Assembly (NCBI GenBank): GCA_028023455.1
Contig: JAQFVV010000020.1
Span: forward strand, 10,023,092 to 10,087,091
DNA length: 64,000 nucleotides
Direction of reading: 5' to 3'
DNA from: Epiperipatus broadwayi
Taxonomy: Eukaryota; Onychophora; Udeonychophora; Euonychophora; Peripatidae
Shown here: one piece after another, positions 47,966 through 57,475 of the stretch
Layout: each line of letters begins with the position of its first letter
Numbering within the stretch: position 1 is the first letter of the stretch
Made by a program: the position numbers and the translations under genes
Notes under the pieces: generated by a model
Databases searched by the model: none
Told to the model about the DNA's origin: nothing
The model's input: only the letters and a program-made list of their open reading frames with translations

Positions 47966-48749
47966 GTTGCAAATAAATATTTTTTACTATTAATTAAATA
48001 TGTTTCTGTTTTGTTGCCATTATGACATTATTGCATTATCATTTGTTACTGAGAAAATCTACTTTAATAACGTTTGCATTATTAATTATTTTATAAGAGT
48101 ACACTTCAATGGTCACATAAAATTTATTTATCTGCTTTACTTATTGCTCATTTTCACCTGCTTACCAGAATTTATTTATTTTCAAGTTTATTCATTCATT
48201 TTGCTTATTGTTCATTTTTTACTTGCATTATAAGAAGATAAATACTATATTATTTGTTTTATTTCAAATGCATTTGTTATATAATTGGTAGCATAAAATA
48301 TGCCCTTAATGTCCGAGTCATTATTCCATGTTATTGCTTATTAAAAGTTGCATCAGAAGATATGAAACATAGATGTTTTAGAGTTAGTAAAAATGAAATA
48401 ATTATACTTGAAGAACTTTACAATATTTAGAAAGGTTTCAATTTGCTAGCCACATATTATTTAAGTATTTGAATACTCTATTATTGTGCAGTTTCATTTC
48501 TGCTTCTTTAAAAATACTAATGTTAAGGATAAAATTAAGATAAGAATATACAATGTTTAAGGTATAGCTTGAATAAGTTATCACACTTTAAGAGTTCGAA
48601 GTATATTACCATTGGCATTTTTCTTGTTCCAAATGCATTTTGAATTTGAACCCTGAGATAAATACATTTTAAAACCTGAGATGAGATTTTAAAATTGTAA
48701 AAGATTTTAATCAAAGTAAAATAAAACCTGAAATAAGATTTAATTTAAT
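47966..48749. other. AT-rich DNA, no gene seen
   Basis: A 77-codon plus frame at 48000-48233 is rich in F, I, L and Y as expected from T-rich DNA, and is not believed to be coding. Confidence 0.5.
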
Positions 48750-48761
48750 ATAAATACCTTG

Positions 48762-49050
48762 TTAAACCATTAAGCATCACATGATCACATTTCCTATACT
48801 AGCACATTAATTGTTGATAAACAGAGCAAAACTCTCCATACAGTAGAGGGTTGCATTAGATCCTAAGATCTAGATGCAGTGCTCTCAGATCCAAAGTTCC
48901 TCACTGACGAAGGCCACAAGCCAGAAACTAGTCTGGGGATATTGGATGAGTAGGCATTAGATAGGGATTTTATTCACAAGCCTTCTGGCACCCATTGATT
49001 ACTCTGTTTAAAACAGATGGCAATACTGTATGGAGAGTTTTGCTCTGTTT
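48762..49050 (+). mobile_element. Family A element, 289 bp, with 12-bp duplication
   Basis: Perfect direct repeats ATAAATACCTTG at 48750-48761 and 49051-49062 fix both ends. Starts TTAAACCATTAAGCATCACA and ends GAGAGTTTTGCTCTGTTT, where the usual GCCTG reads GCTCTG; the matching left-arm copy shows AACAGAGCAAAACTC, so the two arms carry the same variant. This shared change in both arms suggests that they are corrected together (gene conversion or foldback copying). Confidence 0.92.
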
Positions 49051-49062
49051 ATAAATACCTTG

Positions 49063-49669
49063 TATTATAATTAATTATCAAGTTGTCTATAAGAGGATTC
49101 ATACTCTGTGTAAAATCCATAGGTATTATTTTGTCTATTTGGGTAACCTTTAATTCTATCATTTGTGCCAGGGTAGCATCATAGTTGTGTGGGTTACAAT
49201 ATATATATCTATGTTAAAACTGGAGATAATACCTTAACCTTTTAACCGCTAATTTTATCATTGGTTGTATCAGATAAAAATCAAACCTTTTAATTGGCCA
49301 ACTCACAAACTGAAGACAAAGCCTATTGTTAAAACATATTTGCCTATAATATTAAATTCAACTCAGATACGTTTATAAAAAGTATATAATTAATTTTTCA
49401 GGTTATGAAGAAAACGAAAGTTCTTTCAAAAATAAATTGCTATTTATTTATTCTAAAATATTCAATATCGGCAACATAAAAGTTATAATGTAAACAAAAA
49501 GATCGACTTTTACGTTATAGAAAAGTAAATATTTCTTTTTACTACAACTTCAATATTTGTACTAAAATCTTCAATATTTTTCGAAAATAATTTTGTTTTT
49601 TTATTATTCTCTCTGAAAATTATGTTTAATTTCCATAAATATTATTTAATAATAATTTAAATCGTATTC
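49063..49669. other. AT-rich DNA, no gene seen
   Basis: No coding frame recognised upstream of the promoter-like stretch. Confidence 0.45.
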
Positions 49670-49990
49670 AAATGAAAATCTCAGCGTTTTTCTTTATTTT
49701 CTTTGATCAGGCAGTTTCTTTGTTCTTTCCAGCCAATCAGAATGTCTTTTTCGGCTGAGAGCATGCTAAGAACCAATCACAAATAATGTTCCTTCTTTGT
49801 TTAGGTTTAAATGCGTTTTTTTTTCTATTTTTTACTTCTAAAATAAATCGGAAGATGTCACCATCGTACAGAACTTTTAAAAACGAATTCAATACGTTTT
49901 TAACGAATATTTTCGTATAAAAACTGGCTGAGTTAGAGTGATTTCAGATGTCGACGAGGAGCCTCGTAAAAAACAGTCAAAGAAAGAAAA
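49670..49990 (+). promoter_or_regulatory. possible promoter with two CCAAT boxes and a TATA box
   Basis: CCAGCCAATCAGAATG (about 49728-49743) and AACCAATCACAAA (about 49771-49783) are good NF-Y type sites. TATAAAA follows at 49916-49922. About 14 CpG occur in 320 bp, far more than in the flanks. Short frames start at ATGTCACC (49856) and ATGTCGACG (49948), but neither exceeds about 20 codons. Two CCAAT boxes and a TATA box with a short leader suit a replication-dependent histone or similar promoter, yet no such gene is next to it. It may be the orphan promoter of a lost gene or of a spliced gene with a tiny first exon. Confidence 0.35.
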
Positions 49991-50746
49991 CGATCTAATT
50001 ATTTTTAGTAAAGTATTTTTTTAAATAATTTTAATAATAATTCATGCCACTTTAGGTTCTTTGTAATATTAAGAAACATTTCTTAGCTTTGAACAAATTT
50101 AACAAATTAGAATTGTTTTTTTTTTTAAAAAAAGAAAAAGAACATAGCCTAAATGTTCATACCAATTCTATACATGGAATATTCACTAATAATTTCAGAG
50201 GGAAAAGTCTTTATATGTTCACATTATCTCCACAACTACTGTTAAGATTACAAATAAATAATAATAGCAGAGTTATAAAAATAAATATTTTAATACTTGC
50301 AATTTGATAATTATTGAATTACAAGAGGTCTTCATTCATACTGATATTATTAATAGATTGTTATTTTTAACAATGAAATAATGTTCAAAATGTTGACTTA
50401 GGATTGCAATATTATAAAAGAGTGACTAAAACTCTTTTTATATATAAAACAAATGACATGCAATTTCTTCTTCATAAATCTTTATTTATTACATGAACTC
50501 TTATAAATTACAATAATACTCCAATGTTTTGACTATATTCATATATAGTCTTCTCAAGGAACAACTAAAAAGTACATAATATGAAATATAAAAACAAATG
50601 TTCCTCAATAATCTAATATGTATAACAAATACAAATTATTTTTATCTTCAATCTCTTCTCACAATCTTAAATTTCTATTACATTCGTTTCTTAAATACCT
50701 TTTTAAAAATAATCCCCTATAATTATTTAATTACAAATTCCACATA
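49991..50746. other. AT-rich DNA, no gene seen
   Basis: Frames at 50089-50307 and 50598-50783 have AT-driven composition and are not believed to be coding. Confidence 0.5.
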
Positions 50747-50984
50747 TATATATATTGAAATTAATGGGCTATTTTTAAAATAGAAGACTGTGTTTTGTTT
50801 GTTATTAATTTAACTACTTTTATATAGTGACTCAGCATATATAACAATATGATAATGTGCAATTATATATATATTGAAATTAATGGGCTATTTTTAAAAT
50901 AGAAGACTGTGTTTTGTTTGTTATTAATTTAACTACTTTTATATAGTGACTCAGCATATATAACAATATGATAATGTGCAATTA
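50747..50984 (+). repeat. tandem duplication, 119-bp unit x2
   Basis: Two units starting in a TA tract before TTGAAATTAATGGGC are, as far as I can see, identical, so this is very recent. It lies about 30 bp upstream of the family A element at 51011. Confidence 0.95.
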
Positions 50985-51010
50985 ATGTTTGTGATAGTAT
51001 ATTATTTCTT

Positions 51011-51184
51011 AAACCACTAAACATCACATGATCACCATTTCTCACTGATGAAAGCCACAAGCTAGAAATTAGCCTGGGGATATTGGATGAGTAGGCAGTA
51101 GATAGGATTTTATGCACAAGCCTTCTGGCATCCATTGATTACTCTGAATGGCACTAATGTACGAGAGTTTTGCCTGTTTTAATG
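51011..51184 (+). mobile_element. Family A element, 174 bp, with 9-bp duplication
   Basis: Perfect direct repeats TTATTTCTT at 51002-51010 and 51185-51193. Starts AAACCACTAAACATCACATG and ends GAGTTTTGCCTGTTTTAATG. The left arm lacks the AACAGGCAAAACTC segment, so this copy is not a foldback; it retains only the outer 30 bp of the left end joined to the right-hand half. The shortest copy here. Confidence 0.9.
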
Positions 51185-51193
51185 TTATTTCTT

Positions 51194-52230
51194 ATCACAA
51201 TCTTAAAACAATTTATTATGATACAATTATAGAATATAAAAAAATGAAGAACGTTTTGAAGATGAGTGCAATACCAATTTTTGTTTCAATTCTAAAAATA
51301 TTTCTTAAAACAAAACAAAACGATTAAATGTCTATTTATTTCTTAAAAACAAAACAAAATGATTAAATGTCTATTTCTCATTTTACAAGTATTACTAAGA
51401 AAAAAAAAACAGAATAGACAGGTAAAAGATAAAACAGCCTTTAAATATCCCTCTACATATAAAAGATATTCCCAACAATAATTAGAGAAGCAGCAAAGAG
51501 AAAAGCAATAATCACCATGATTGCCAATTGTTTAGTGAAGATTTGACAGTTTTTTCATTCTTTGTTTTATCTTCTAATTAAAAATCTTTAGATATCAATT
51601 TACTGATCAATAGTGAATTATTATCGGGGATAGCTAAATGAATTTTTTAAAAAAATTAATGTAATTATATAAAAACTGGAATATTTTTCAGATCAAATAA
51701 AACTTATGTAATGAAAATGAATGGAGAAAGAAAAAGTATTAAAAATAAGCAATAACAGAAGGTGGTAGATTGGATTAATCATTTAAATTTTATTATCCAT
51801 TAATTGTATAATTGTAATCAAATTATTTCTAATCACGATGTGATCTATAGAAATAAACATTTATTCCTTAGCTGTATAATTATCATTACTTCTGTCAAAT
51901 ACTTGTGTGAGTGTGTGCGTCAATTAATCTAAGTAGAAAAAAATAGTTTCAATCTGTTTAAAATTTGCTGCTAAATTTACAACTCCAACACTGCTCTTTA
52001 CTTTTTAAGTATGTGTATATTTAGTTAAGACAACATTAAAAAATAATATAGTCTTGAATTTTTTCTCCAGTAATAATAATTGATGATTCTATCATTATTT
52101 TGAAACATAAAAGATATAGTACAACTACAATGGGAAATTCTTCATCAAGTTTATTCCAGGACCTCCAATTCATAGCTTTTCTTCTTCAATTTATTCTAAT
52201 AATTTTTTTTCTTTCATAAATCTATTTTAC
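51194..52230. other. AT-rich DNA with a small tandem duplication
   Basis: At 51297-51385 a ~46-bp unit (AAACAAAACAAAA then GATTAAATGTCTATTT) is repeated twice. Otherwise nothing recognised. Confidence 0.5.
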
Positions 52231-52243
52231 AAATAATCTATTT

Positions 52244-52960
52244 TATAGGGGATTTGAGCTCAGACTTTCAAGAACCCTTCAACTATCCACACTATCTCAT
52301 GCAACTGATACACACGACCACACACATGTAGAAAAAATAAAATAATCACCAATATATGTATTTCGTTCTAAACCAGCATTCATCAATTGATTCAGATTAT
52401 CATCTCCCACATATATATATACTCAGTGTTCAGTTTATATTAAGATAGCAAATCTTCACATTTTAATGAACAGGCTTCAATCTATTCCAAACTCCAACTC
52501 TTCAGCCATCCATATCATTAAAAATCTGATGCTGAAAACCAAATCCCATGGATGGCTGAAGAGTTGGAGGTTGGAGTAGATTGAAGCTTGTTCATTAAAG
52601 TGTGAAGATTGCTATCTTAATATAAACTGAGCACTGATTTTATATATATATATGTGATATAATCTGGACCAACTGATGAGGTTGGAGTAGATTGAAGCTT
52701 TTTCATTAAAGTGTGAAGATTTGCTACTTTAATATAAAATGAGCACTGATTTTATATATATGTGGGAGATGATAATCAGGACCAACTGATGAGTGCTGGT
52801 TTAGCATGAAATACGTATGTTGGTGATTATTTTATCTTTTCTACATGTGTGTGGTCATGTGTATCAGTTGTATGAGATAATGTGGATAGTTGAAGGGTGC
52901 TTGAAAGTCTGAGTTCAAATCCCCTATATTTACAATTAAGCTCCAGGTTTGTGAATATTT
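52244..52960. mobile_element. Family B inverted dimer with 13-bp duplication
   Basis: The left arm (52244 to about 52530) is family B on the minus strand; the right arm (about 52548-52960) is family B on the plus strand; they meet tail to tail at about 52540 with the tRNA-like modules at the two outer ends. Perfect direct repeats AAATAATCTATTT flank the whole (52231-52243 and 52961-52973). The right arm contains a ~105-bp internal repeat of the GTTGGAGTAGATTGAAGCTT block (about 52568 and 52682). The single pair of target duplications indicates that the dimer inserted as one molecule. Confidence 0.88.
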
Positions 52961-52984
52961 AAATAATCTATTTCTAAATCTTAT

Positions 52985-53105
52985 GCCGACCTCTTGATAT
53001 CAAATATAGGATTTCAATTGTCCATCTATTACCATCTCTTTTAATAGTATGTTCAGTTGATTTTCATTTCAGCCTTTTAATTCTTTCAAAGTATTCTAAG
53101 TTCCG
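52985..53105 (-). pseudogene. RTE-type LINE, small 3' fragment
   Basis: ATTTCAATTGTCCATCTATT followed by TCTCTTTTAATAGTATGTTC and TTTTAATTCTTTC corresponds to the GHIARRDDNRW-to-LKR region of the copy at 16015-16446. Too short and diverged for an open frame. Confidence 0.7.
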
Positions 53106-54164
53106 TGCAATTAATACAGTAGTAGAGTGGTGAACTTAAGAGCTAACAATTTCTGGATTGATTTTTAAATGTCAATTACCTCCAAAGCAACTAGCGATTC
53201 GAATATTTTTATTACCATAATGATTTCAATATTAAAGATAGTATATATATATAAATTTCAAGTGAAAAATACATTCAATATTTTTTTGAATCATTATTAA
53301 CTTTTAAAAAAAGCTGATAAAGAGGAAAGCAATATAAAAAGTAAGACTTCCTTTTCACTCACAATTCAAAGACCTAGAAAATATAAAAGTCAGTGCAATT
53401 TATGTCAAAGTTTTAGTCATTTAGATAATCAGATTCAGTGACATCTTTTCTCCAACTAGTGTCAATTAAGATATAAACTGGAAAGAAAGTCAGTGAATAC
53501 TTATTGGTTTTTATAATCACACTCACTCAAATATCTTAACAATAATTTTTTCCAATAAATATACACTTCCTTCATCTGTAATTAGTTATAAAATATAAAA
53601 ATGCATTAAAACAAAGTTAAATAATTTACAACTCATTAAAACAAAGTAAGTCAAGGTCAGGAAAAAGAAATTTTCAATAGAATAGAAATTCTTATGAATA
53701 ATTTCGATTAATAATAACTATTCAAATATATTAATATATAAGGGATTCGAATTCAGACTTTCATACGACCCTCAATATAAATTTGATGTAAAATTCATGT
53801 TTTGCATATAAATCATTCATCATCACCAGTATCTTTTGTAAATGTGCATGATACATTCTAACTTCTGAAAAAGAGAAAGAAAAAAAAGTGAGTTTATAGT
53901 GCAACCCAAATTATATCACATACTAGTCTCAAGGTTTATTTACTTCATTTCTTGTGATGCAATCTTTTAATATTTGCAGCAACTTTACCGAATTGTAAGT
54001 TTTCATTGTATTCTATTCCCAAGCTACATTGTCCCAATAAAAGCAATCAGTACTAAAGATTTATTACAATGTCTTGAAGAATTTTCCTAAATAAATAAAA
54101 TCTGTCTATCACAAAAACTATGCTTAAGCTATATATTTTTCAGAAAATTACAAAGCACTCTTAA
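53106..54164. other. AT-rich DNA with a small family B fragment
   Basis: At 53730-53780, on the minus strand, a fragment resembling the family B tRNA-like end (GTCTGAATTCGAATCCC) is visible. No coding frame recognised elsewhere. Confidence 0.5.
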
Positions 54165-55060
54165 AAATTTTTGGTTGTCATCGATTAGCCACCAAACACC
54201 ATCTGATGTCGCAGTTTCTTTGCAAAAGCACAGAAATATACTGCTCATGAGGCCTATAGAACAGTTCTGTTCATATTGGCCACTAAGCAGCTTTTGTGCT
54301 TTGCAGTACTATTGCACACTTCACAGATCGCTACAGTTTGATGTGAGGTTGTGTAGAATTCAAGTTGTCCTAAATGTTTGCATGTGCATTCGAAGTACTT
54401 ATTTTTTATACGATCTGACGTAGTTTTAGATAGTATTAACTGTAAGACAAAAGACGTGCTTCCGTAGACATATTTTTAAGGTTAAATGAATTTCAAAAGT
54501 GTATGTTTCAGTCATTACATAAAAATCACATGTAAAATGTATTTTGTGCAGGGACAGCTATGAGACTTTCAAAGCATAAGCTTGGCTTGATCAGAGGGGA
54601 ATTTTCAAATTGAATTGTTTCGTAAATTGTTTTAAAATAGTGTTGAAATTTTTTTTTTTTTGATCAGACGTTAATTGAAAAAAGGAAATATTAGATTTTA
54701 TTAAATAATTTTGTTTTTAAAAATGTTGCGTATATTGTGACGGCTGATCCTTTGGATCGTCAAAGACATCAGATCCTACACGTTGACATATAGTAGTGTA
54801 AAAAAGTCAATTGTCAGCCCGGTAATGCGCTGAGATGGATGTTTTAAAAATTGTCTCGCATGTGACAGATGATCCTCTGGATTGGCAAAGACATCGGATC
54901 CCCCTCCCTGAGAATTCCAGCGTATGTGCTGACAGGTAATAGTGTAAAAAAAGTAAATTGTAAATAAGCTCAGTAACATTATATCTATTGGTTTTTGACT
55001 AGCAACAGCGACATCAGGTGGTGTTTGGTGGCTAATCGACAATAACCAAATTTTTTTTAG
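54165..55060. mobile_element. unclassified element with ~50-bp terminal inverted repeats
   Basis: TTTGGTTGTCATCGATTAGC at the left is matched in reverse by GCTAATCGACAATAACCAAA at the right, and the similarity continues through CACCAAACACC and CTGATGTCGC. Inside, a ~95-bp unit is directly repeated near 54739 and 54862 (GTGAC-G/A-G-x-TGATCCT-C/T-TGGAT, AAAGACATC-A/G-GATCC, TAGTGTAAAAAA). Frames at both ends that read SISHQTPPDVAV are by-products of the inverted repeat. No target duplication is apparent. Confidence 0.65.
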
Positions 55061-55879
55061 CAAATTTGCCTCATGTGAATCTATGTTTCACATGAATGCA
55101 ATAAATTTAGCTCACTGGCATCCTACAAATTTATTGCACTTTAAATCACTTTAAAACAAAATGTACTACTATAAAAGAACTGAAAGTTAATGATAACATA
55201 TGTATTTCTATTCTATATAAGTCAAATGCTCAAATTAAATTTTTTAAAAATATATATAAATATTTATTTAATGTTTCATTTTGTGTTCTATATAATAATT
55301 CTAAAAATATCATGCTCTTTAAACAAAAAAGTAAAATTATTTATCAAATTTTATGTAAGTGCATGGATTCATACATAAGTGAATTGATATGTAGTTTTGA
55401 GAAATGGTTAAAAGAGCATCAATTTTTATAAAAACATATACAAATCAAGAGTAATAATGATTTAGTAACAGCTTCTGTTTTCACTGATCTAGAAAGAATA
55501 TATCTTTATCTTCAATTTTGTTATTCAAAATGTTAATATTCCTCATGAGAAGAGAAACCATAATAAAAGAAAAATTAAGGAGGCATTTTCCATAAATAGA
55601 ACATCTATAATCAATTGACAATCTGTTAACATTAAAATTCAGAAATCTAGGAATATGACTTGATGACGTTTACTCCTACTATATTTGAATTTAAATGACA
55701 GTTGAAAGTACTTGTGGGATTTGTTACTTTTTATAAATATATTAACACTATTATATGCATTTTTATTACTATATTCCATAATGAATATATATAACTGCAG
55801 AAAAAATTGTTAATTAAGAGACCTTTCCTTTATGAGGCTTTAAAGAAATCAAACAGGGCAAACTCATAATGTCTACTCT
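55061..55879. other. AT-rich DNA, no gene seen
   Basis: No coding frame or repeat recognised. Confidence 0.5.
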
Positions 55880-56790
55880 ATACGTTCTTGTTCTTATAAT
55901 ACTTGCTATTATTATGTGATTATTCAAATGGTAAACAAACATGGATAGACTGCTCACCAACATGCATTAACTAATGTGCTGAATTTATTTGACTTTTTAT
56001 TTCTGAATTTAAGCCCAAATACACCACGGTCTTTCTTTTTCAGTTGTCTGATATTTCTTAATTTAATCAGCAGCAGAGTTTTTTGAAGGTGGAATAAATG
56101 TGCATGTGAATAATTAAGGAGGCTATAAAATCATCAGTCAAAGAAGTAGTTGGTGGCTGAAAATGCAGAATGCTAAAAATATTCTTATTGAGACTCTTAC
56201 CACTATTTGATGATGAGTTTTATTTAGTTTACTTACAACTGTAGATAATTTTCAAGTGAAAAAAATTATATAAATTGGTAGAATTATCTAATAATCATTA
56301 GGTGAAGATAAAGAGAAAATTCAAGTGATTTGAAAAGTGGACAATTACTTTACTATAATGGCACAAATATAATGATTGATTATACATAAAAAATAGAAGA
56401 ACAACATTATGGAGATTGATAATATATCGAAGTGGCAAAATTAATTATTCACTTTCATTTAAAAAAATACCAAATCAGATAATTCAGGTATATGCACTAA
56501 GAAGTTTGCAGTGTGCTGTAGAATTAGAGGAATTTTATCTAAATGCATAAAGTACTTTTGATCATACTAAACATTTTAGAATAGTCAAGGGAGACTTTAA
56601 TGATATAATTGGAAAATGATTGAAAAACAGAAAATGCTGTTGATAAATTTAGTTATATGATAAAAATGAGAAAGGATAAAAATTTGTAAAATCTATAGGG
56701 AAAAAATGTATATTATGAATTTCTTCTTAAAAAAAAAAAATGCTAAAATAGAAATGGATATGAAATGATTCAAACAAAGGTATTTTGACT
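55880..56790 (+). pseudogene. RTE-type LINE, 5' region and APE endonuclease relic
   Basis: After a stretch shared with 15080-15240, a plus frame gives IIQVYAL, VELEEFYLNA and, after a stop, HFRIVKGDFNDIIGK. These correspond to the V-Q-x-YAPT, E-E-FY and G-D-F-N-A-x-VG boxes of an apurinic/apyrimidinic endonuclease domain. The next part (NEKG, then FVKSIGKK and a stretch toward 56780) is decayed. The usual catalytic residues before and after are not recoverable. No reverse transcriptase follows, since an unrelated LINE lies downstream. Confidence 0.7.
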
Positions 56791-56934
56791 AAAAAAATAT
56801 GTATTTCATGATTATACTATTCTTAAAAGTTAAAGCAAAACTAGACAAATGAAAACTATTTAAAAAACAGGTAATAGTTGATATTCCTAATTTTCATAAG
56901 TACTGACATACTTTGAAGATGATCCAAACTTAAT
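56791..56934. other. AT-rich DNA, no gene seen
   Basis: Short spacer between the RTE relic and the 3' end of the next LINE. Confidence 0.5.
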
Positions 56935-57087
56935 AATTTATAATTTCCTTTAATCTATAATATTATTATTTTAAACATATTTTTACCCCCCTTCCATTTA
57001 TATTTTCAAAACTCAACTGCTAAATTGAAATTTTAAAATTTACAATTATACTTATATAAATAAGCATTTATTTTTATAGCGTCTGTA

Positions 57088-57158
57088 TATAATTGTAATT
57101 ACATTCATATCGGCCTTTCAAGCCAATAAAGGCCGATATGAATATAATTACAATTATA
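57088..57158 (-). repeat. 31-bp stem hairpin in the LINE 3' untranslated region
   Basis: TATAATTGTAATTAC-ATTCATATCGGCCTTT (57088-57118) pairs with 57128-57158 at 30 of 31 positions across the 9-base loop CAAGCCAAT. The plus-strand LINE copy lacks it. Such a strong stem could be an inserted foldback or a structure recognised by the reverse transcriptase. Confidence 0.9.
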
Positions 57159-57184
57159 CTTATAGTAGCTCCTTCTTTAAATTT

Positions 57185-57475
57185 TGTGATGTGAGGTGAT
57201 GCACTGTGAATTCTCCTTAAACGGAGCCAGGAATCTCTCAGCAGCTATGCTCAGAGAAACCTGTTAGCCACTTTACCTTCCTTTTCCATTGTCCACCCTA
57301 CGTTTTCCCATAATCTGCTCCATCCAATTTAGATGTGATATGATGTGATGTATTATGGCTTCTCCTTAAACGAAGTCAAGAATATCTCAGCAATTATGCC
57401 CAGATAAACCTGTTAGCCACTTTCTTTTACATTCCCCACTCTAAATTTGCCCATAATCTGCTCTATCCCATTTCC
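57185..57475 (-). repeat. tandem repeat of ~149 bp x2 in the LINE 3' end
   Basis: The blocks TTCTCCTTAAACGGAGCCAG, AGAAACCTGTTAGCCACTTT and CATAATCTGCTCCATCC occur twice, at 57185-57329 and 57334-57475 (first as the outer copy). The inner copy overlaps the end of the reverse-transcriptase frame (CATAATCTGCTCTATCCCATTT); the outer one is a decayed duplicate. The plus-strand LINE has just one. Confidence 0.88.

Noticed and set aside
48000-48233. 77-codon plus frame resembling membrane segments
   Set aside because: Hydrophobic composition follows from T-rich codons; there is no conserved motif or splice context.
54175-55063. Two frames sharing SISHQTP and DVAV
   Set aside because: They are the same inverted-repeat sequence read from both ends of the element at 54165-55060, with no independent coding evidence.
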